The notes beneath the pieces were generated by a model. The model was given only the letters and a program-made list of their open reading frames with translations, made no database searches and was not told where the DNA came from. A DNA stretch of 7,766 bases from JABJPM01 sp964596705 (GTDB taxonomy: Archaea; Nanobdellota; Nanobdellia; SCGC-AAA011-G17; PNOQ01), in the NCBI GenBank assembly GCA_964596705.1, contig CAZQVG010000026.1, positions 1 through 7,766 on the forward strand, in the 5' to 3' direction. A program made the translations under genes and the position numbers. Numbering within the stretch: position 1 is the first letter of the stretch; every line of letters begins with the position of its first letter. Positions 4,766 to 7,766 of the stretch are shown here, piece by piece.

Positions 4766-6169
4766 TTAACTAAACATACTAACCTTATTAGACCTTACCA
4801 ATATTCTTCTCTTATTTTTAATATACTTTGCAACAGCATTTGGTACATGTAATCTACCAATAATCTTAGCCTTACACTTAACCCTATAAGAAATTACAAT
4901 TTCACTATTTCCATCTATTACTGGAATCTCCCATAGCATCTTAGTACCTTTCTCACCCTTCATTATCCTATTTGGTTTTATAGATCCAAAACTATTTGGC
5001 TCTTCAACAACATTAATCATCCCATCCATCACTTTTACATTTCTCAATTTTCTCAAAGATTTATTCCTCAAAACCAACATAACTTTAATATTTGCAATAT
5101 TATCCTTAGAATGCTGAACAGAAACTATTTTTTTAGTTAAACTTAAATCTTTCTTGAAATACAAATACAAAAACCAAATAACTAAAAACAAACCTAAAAT
5201 ACTATAAACAAAACTTCTATAATCTGTACGTATAACAATTTTCTTACTTTCTCCTGGCTCTAAACTAAATTCCCAAATATAATCATAATAACTTCCTTCT
5301 TTAACAATTCTACTAGGTTCCTCACTAACCTCAGTAAATAATTTCTCAAACCAGGATAATCTTCTAGTATATCTTTCATAACTAATACTATTCATATTAT
5401 TTGTTTTCTCCATAGTCTCCCCATAGAACAAAAATCCTTTCTCAGGAGTACCAACCTCACTTATATCCCCAGACGCTTCAATATTTATTGTATTTACATC
5501 ATCAATAACCTTCTCCCCATTATGATAAATTATCAAATGAATATCATTTTTTCCAACTTTAACTTTATCTCCAAAATTAACAATAAACTCTTTTACAAAT
5601 TCTTCATCCAACAAATCTATATTATCAACTTTTTCATCAAAATAATCACTTTTCAATTCTAAACTTAAATTGCTAACTAAAAAATCATAATTATTGCTTA
5701 ATCTTACCCTAAACAAATTATCTTCCTCAGAACTAATCTTCTTAGGCAATTCTAAACTTCTTTCAATAACCTGATCATAAGTCAAAATCTCAACATCAAA
5801 AACTTCCTCAGTTTCAATATCTGAAAAATTCATAGATACCAATTTTAAAGTAACTCCATAATTACCTGGATCAACCCTATCACTAAACGGCTTCAAACGT
5901 AAAACTACCTCCTCACTAGATTCTGGACCTACAACAATAGGATTTGGATCTACTGTAAACACCCATTCCCAAAAAGAAGAAGGTGCATAAAATCTGAATC
6001 TGTCTGTGACATTTTTAGGATTCTCAACATTAATGGAAAACACAAATTCATCCCCAACCAAAGCTTTATCTTTTATTGCTTTATGACTTAAAACAACCCC
6101 CTCACTAGCAGAAACATTCATGATACTTGCAAAAACCATAAATATCAAAATTATTAGCTTAACCCTCAT
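4766..6169 (-). CDS. Signal-peptide surface protein with Ig-like domains, one membrane helix and a cytoplasmic beta domain
   Basis: This is a 467-aa protein. Residues 1-22 look like a Sec signal peptide. Residues 24-128 form an Ig-like beta-sandwich of the NEW3/COG1470 type (pattern D-E-F-V-F-S-I-N-V-E-N, P-G-N-Y-G-V-T-L), and 130-231 form a second one. Residues 245-318 are a linker with an aromatic/acidic stretch leading to the single membrane helix (about 320-338). Charge (K339, K340 after the helix) places the C-terminal part inside the cell. There, 356-445 resemble another DUF11-like beta domain (R-N-V-K-V-M-D, W-E-I-P-V, I-S-Y-R-V-K), ending in a basic tail. External Asn sequons at 53, 114 and 167 could be glycosylated. 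The function is unknown; it may be a surface-assembly or anchoring protein. Its start has a good TATA box 27 bases upstream, divergent from the pilin-like gene. Confidence 0.85.
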   Translation of the reverse strand: MRVKLIILIFMVFASIMNVSASEGVVLSHKAIKDKALVGDEFVFSINVENPKNVTDRFRFYAPSSFWEWVFTVDPNPIVVGPESSEEVVLRLKPFSDRVDPGNYGVTLKLVSMNFSDIETEEVFDVEILTYDQVIERSLELPKKISSEEDNLFRVRLSNNYDFLVSNLSLELKSDYFDEKVDNIDLLDEEFVKEFIVNFGDKVKVGKNDIHLIIYHNGEKVIDDVNTINIEASGDISEVGTPEKGFLFYGETMEKTNNMNSISYERYTRRLSWFEKLFTEVSEEPSRIVKEGSYYDYIWEFSLEPGESKKIVIRTDYRSFVYSILGLFLVIWFLYLYFKKDLSLTKKIVSVQHSKDNIANIKVMLVLRNKSLRKLRNVKVMDGMINVVEEPNSFGSIKPNRIMKGEKGTKMLWEIPVIDGNSEIVISYRVKCKAKIIGRLHVPNAVAKYIKNKRRILVRSNKVSMFS

Positions 6170-6191
6170 ACTAATAGGAAATCCTACAATC

Positions 6192-6199
6192 TATATAAA
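6192..6199 (-). promoter_or_regulatory. TATA box for the one-pass surface-protein gene
   Basis: TTTATATA on the minus strand is centred about 27 bases before the ATG at 6169, giving a transcript that starts almost at the start codon. It is the strongest TATA match in the 93-base divergent region shared with the pilin-like gene. Confidence 0.6.
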
Positions 6200-6231
6200 C
6201 TTTTTTGTACAACTGAAAAATAAACAAAACA

Positions 6232-6239
6232 TTTAAAAA
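6232..6239 (+). promoter_or_regulatory. TATA box for the pilin-like gene
   Basis: TTTAAAAA is centred about 27 bases before the ATG at 6263 and is preceded by AAAACA, matching the context of the boxes at 89 and 2301. The region between box and ATG is mostly A, again pointing to a leaderless message. Confidence 0.45.
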
Positions 6240-6262
6240 AACAAAAATTACAAAAAGACATT

Positions 6263-7474
6263 ATGAAAAGAGGTATTTCACCCTTAATAGCTACAATAAT
6301 TCTAATCTTAATACTTGCAGTAGTTGCCTCAATCGTTTTTATCTGGACTAAATCTACCGCAGACACACAAACTTCCAACGCTGGAACAAGAATAAATGCA
6401 AACAGCATTTGTAATGAAGTAATTCCTAAATTAAAATACACTCCAGTTTGCACACTTGGACCATACTTAAAGATAAAAACAGAAAACAATGCAGATAAAG
6501 AAATTCCTGAACTTAAATTCAAAGTAATATCTGAAAACTCAGAGAAAACCACAAATATTGGAAAAATAACAGCTTATACCACAAAAGAGGTTTATCCATT
6601 ATTCCCAGAAACACCAGATGAATTAAGAGAAATAAAAGTAAAACCCTCTGTCCTAGTAAACAACCAAACAATAGAATGTGGCGAACAAAGAATAATAATA
6701 AACCCTCAAGAAATAGATTTATGCCCTAGTTTACTTCCAAACCAAGGCGGAGAACTATTAGATCCAACTTTCAATCCAGCTAATGAAGGGTGGGATATTT
6801 CTCTCCACTCAGATGCAGTTAAACCTTACAATTGGTCATCTGGATATGCAAATGGCACAACAAAAAACAATTTATGGGATTGTAAGGACAATAAACCTTA
6901 TCTAGCAGGAAATATAAATGAATATAACCCACGACAAGGCCATCACGCCAAATGGGTTCTAAACCAAGGTTATAGAAATTCTGTAGGCATATTAATGAAC
7001 GACTCAAACGAAGAATATCACAAAATATATTCAGATTCATGTTGCATAGACCAAGCAGGGAACCCAAAATCCTGTGGAACAAACGAAATATCTAGAAGCC
7101 ATAGATATATGGGAATTTCATCTCAAGGATACTATCCTTCATCTATGTTCTCAGATGGAGGTAACATAACATTTTCATTTTATGCTAAAACAGATAATCC
7201 AGAGAAAAAAGTAGAATATGGCATATATTACAGAAATATAACTGGATCTTGGAGATTTACAAGATCAAATGGCAAAGAATACCGAGAAGTAATAGGAGTT
7301 GCAAATAAATGGAAAATATTCTATAGAACATTCATATACAACACATCAATCTGGGATACAACTGAAGAGTTCAAAATAATACTAAGAGGGCACAAACCTT
7401 ACGTAGACAATGACACAATAAACGCTTCTGTATGGTATGATAACATTCAACTATTTAAAACACCAACTACCTAG
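6263..7474 (+). CDS. Type IV pilin-like protein with C-terminal carbohydrate-binding-like domain
   Basis: This 403-aa protein starts with M-K-R-G-I-S-P-L-I-A-T-I, the archaeal Pilin_N signature: a short basic lead, likely prepilin peptidase cleavage after G4, then a hydrophobic helix (5-28) that forms the pilus core. Residues 48-150 form a beta-rich domain with four Cys (50, 63, 139, 154). Residues 160-400 look like a beta-jelly-roll carbohydrate-binding module, opening with L-L-D-P-T-F-N-P-A-N-E-G-W (165-177) and closing with V-W-Y-D-N-I-Q-L-F (390-398), as such modules do. Four more Cys (207, 260, 261, 271) could form disulfides. Nine N-x-S/T sequons suggest heavy glycosylation. Usual archaeal pilins are about 120-200 aa, so this is probably an adhesive minor or tip pilin. 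No prepilin peptidase or assembly ATPase is in the window. The 3' end overlaps the convergent TsaC/Sua5-type gene by 8 bases. Confidence 0.88.
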   Translation: MKRGISPLIATIILILILAVVASIVFIWTKSTADTQTSNAGTRINANSICNEVIPKLKYTPVCTLGPYLKIKTENNADKEIPELKFKVISENSEKTTNIGKITAYTTKEVYPLFPETPDELREIKVKPSVLVNNQTIECGEQRIIINPQEIDLCPSLLPNQGGELLDPTFNPANEGWDISLHSDAVKPYNWSSGYANGTTKNNLWDCKDNKPYLAGNINEYNPRQGHHAKWVLNQGYRNSVGILMNDSNEEYHKIYSDSCCIDQAGNPKSCGTNEISRSHRYMGISSQGYYPSSMFSDGGNITFSFYAKTDNPEKKVEYGIYYRNITGSWRFTRSNGKEYREVIGVANKWKIFYRTFIYNTSIWDTTEEFKIILRGHKPYVDNDTINASVWYDNIQLFKTPTT

Positions 7475-7766
7475 GAATTATTCTTGGAACTTCATAAGTT
7501 AAATCAATAATAGTAGAAGCTGGATTATGCAAAAATCCATCATCTATAACAACATCAACCCTTCTCAAAATAGACTTAGGGATTTCCTCAATATTCCTTA
7601 TTGGTTTTTGGCCAGAAAGATTAACACTAGTTGTGACAAATGGTACTCCACTTCTTTGAACTAACCTAGAAAACGCATGATAAGGAATTCTCACACCCAA
7701 ACTCTCTCCTCCAGGATTAACATTTCTTGCAACACATCTATTCTTCATTTTCAAAATAAAAGTAAA
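7467..7766 (-). CDS. L-threonylcarbamoyladenylate synthase, TsaC/Sua5 (YrdC domain), partial at 5' end
   Basis: The last 99 codons of a YrdC-domain gene lie here; the frame stays open to the window edge, so its start is outside. The first visible residues F-T-F-I-L-K are the core T-x-x-L strand of the family and show that the upstream TTG/ATG codons at 7754-7746 are not the start. G-V-R-I-P (from about 7691 down), then T-S-V-N-L-S-G and S-T-I-I-D-L-T follow in the family order. The enzyme makes threonylcarbamoyl-AMP from threonine, bicarbonate and ATP for the universal t6A37 tRNA modification; the KEOPS complex uses it next. The protein stops soon after P-R-I-I-P-R, so no Sua5-type C-terminal domain follows and the TsaC-like short form is likely. 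The stop overlaps the pilin gene's end by 8 bases. Confidence 0.9.
   Translation of the reverse strand, partial: FTFILKMKNRCVARNVNPGGESLGVRIPYHAFSRLVQRSGVPFVTTSVNLSGQKPIRNIEEIPKSILRRVDVVIDDGFLHNPASTIIDLTYEVPRIIPR

Noticed and set aside
6184..6552. 122-codon minus-strand open frame across the pilin start and the divergent promoter
   Set aside because: It runs opposite the pilin signal-peptide region and over two TATA boxes; its composition reflects the reverse complement of hydrophobic codons.
6819..7082. 87-codon minus-strand open frame inside the pilin-like gene
   Set aside because: It is antisense to the continuous carbohydrate-binding-like domain, with no promoter or recognisable motif.
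7746..7754. TTG or ATG near 7754-7746 as the start of the YrdC-domain gene
   Set aside because: The frame continues upstream with F-T-F-I-L-K, a conserved core strand of the family, so the gene is cut by the window edge and not truly truncated.
1..7766. CRISPR array, tRNA/rRNA genes, insertion sequence or attachment site
   Set aside because: I saw no regularly spaced repeats, cloverleaf-like sequence, transposase motifs or terminal inverted repeats around any gene.

Overview
The window looks like a piece of an AT-rich archaeal chromosome. The evidence is a class III (type IV pilin) signal on a surface protein, an archaeal/eukaryotic-style tRNA thiolase of the TtuA/Ncs6 family, two compact archaeal winged-helix proteins, a lone SET-domain methyltransferase, and a TATA-like box about 25-29 bases before almost every start codon. 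The small, tightly packed genes and low GC content suggest a DPANN-type lineage (Woesearchaeota/Pacearchaeota-like). That placement is inferred from style and content; there is no marker gene here to prove it.

Layout. Positions 1-120 hold an imperfect inverted repeat and a promoter. They are followed by a 67-aa Asn/Gln-rich protein that resembles the toxin-binding end of MbcA/ParS/Xre antitoxins (121-324, +). Next is a stand-alone TraB/Tiki-fold protein (352-1050, -), then a 53-aa CPWC protein (1136-1297, +) whose 3' end overlaps the next gene. A minus-strand cluster follows: a winged-helix protein (1990-2256), a ThiS/MoaD ubiquitin-like protein ending in Gly-Gly (1765-1965), and one base later a SET-domain lysine methyltransferase (1284-1763). 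A divergent winged-helix regulator (2334-2660, +) meets the TtuA/Ncs6 tRNA thiolase (2657-3574, -) tail to tail.

The right half is mostly cell envelope: a two-pass coiled-coil membrane protein (3599-4069, -), a membrane-anchored DsbA-like protein lacking the first cysteine of its CXXC (4153-4734, -), and a large signal-peptide/one-pass surface protein with beta-sandwich domains on both sides of the membrane (4766-6169, -). Divergent from the last is a type IV pilin-like protein with a carbohydrate-binding-like C-terminal domain (6263-7474, +). The window ends inside a TsaC/Sua5 (YrdC-domain) gene for tRNA t6A synthesis (7467-7766, -).

How the genes may work together. The ubiquitin-like protein and the TtuA-type enzyme are known partners in tRNA 2-thiolation, and TsaC adds a second tRNA-modification gene. 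The pilin, the one-pass protein and the DsbA-like protein form a plausible envelope neighbourhood. The most unusual linkage is the one-base spacing between the Gly-Gly ubiquitin-like gene and the SET methyltransferase gene, since both activities can act on protein lysines. Nothing here is clearly a mobile element, CRISPR array or RNA gene, and no gap without a gene exceeds about 120 bases.
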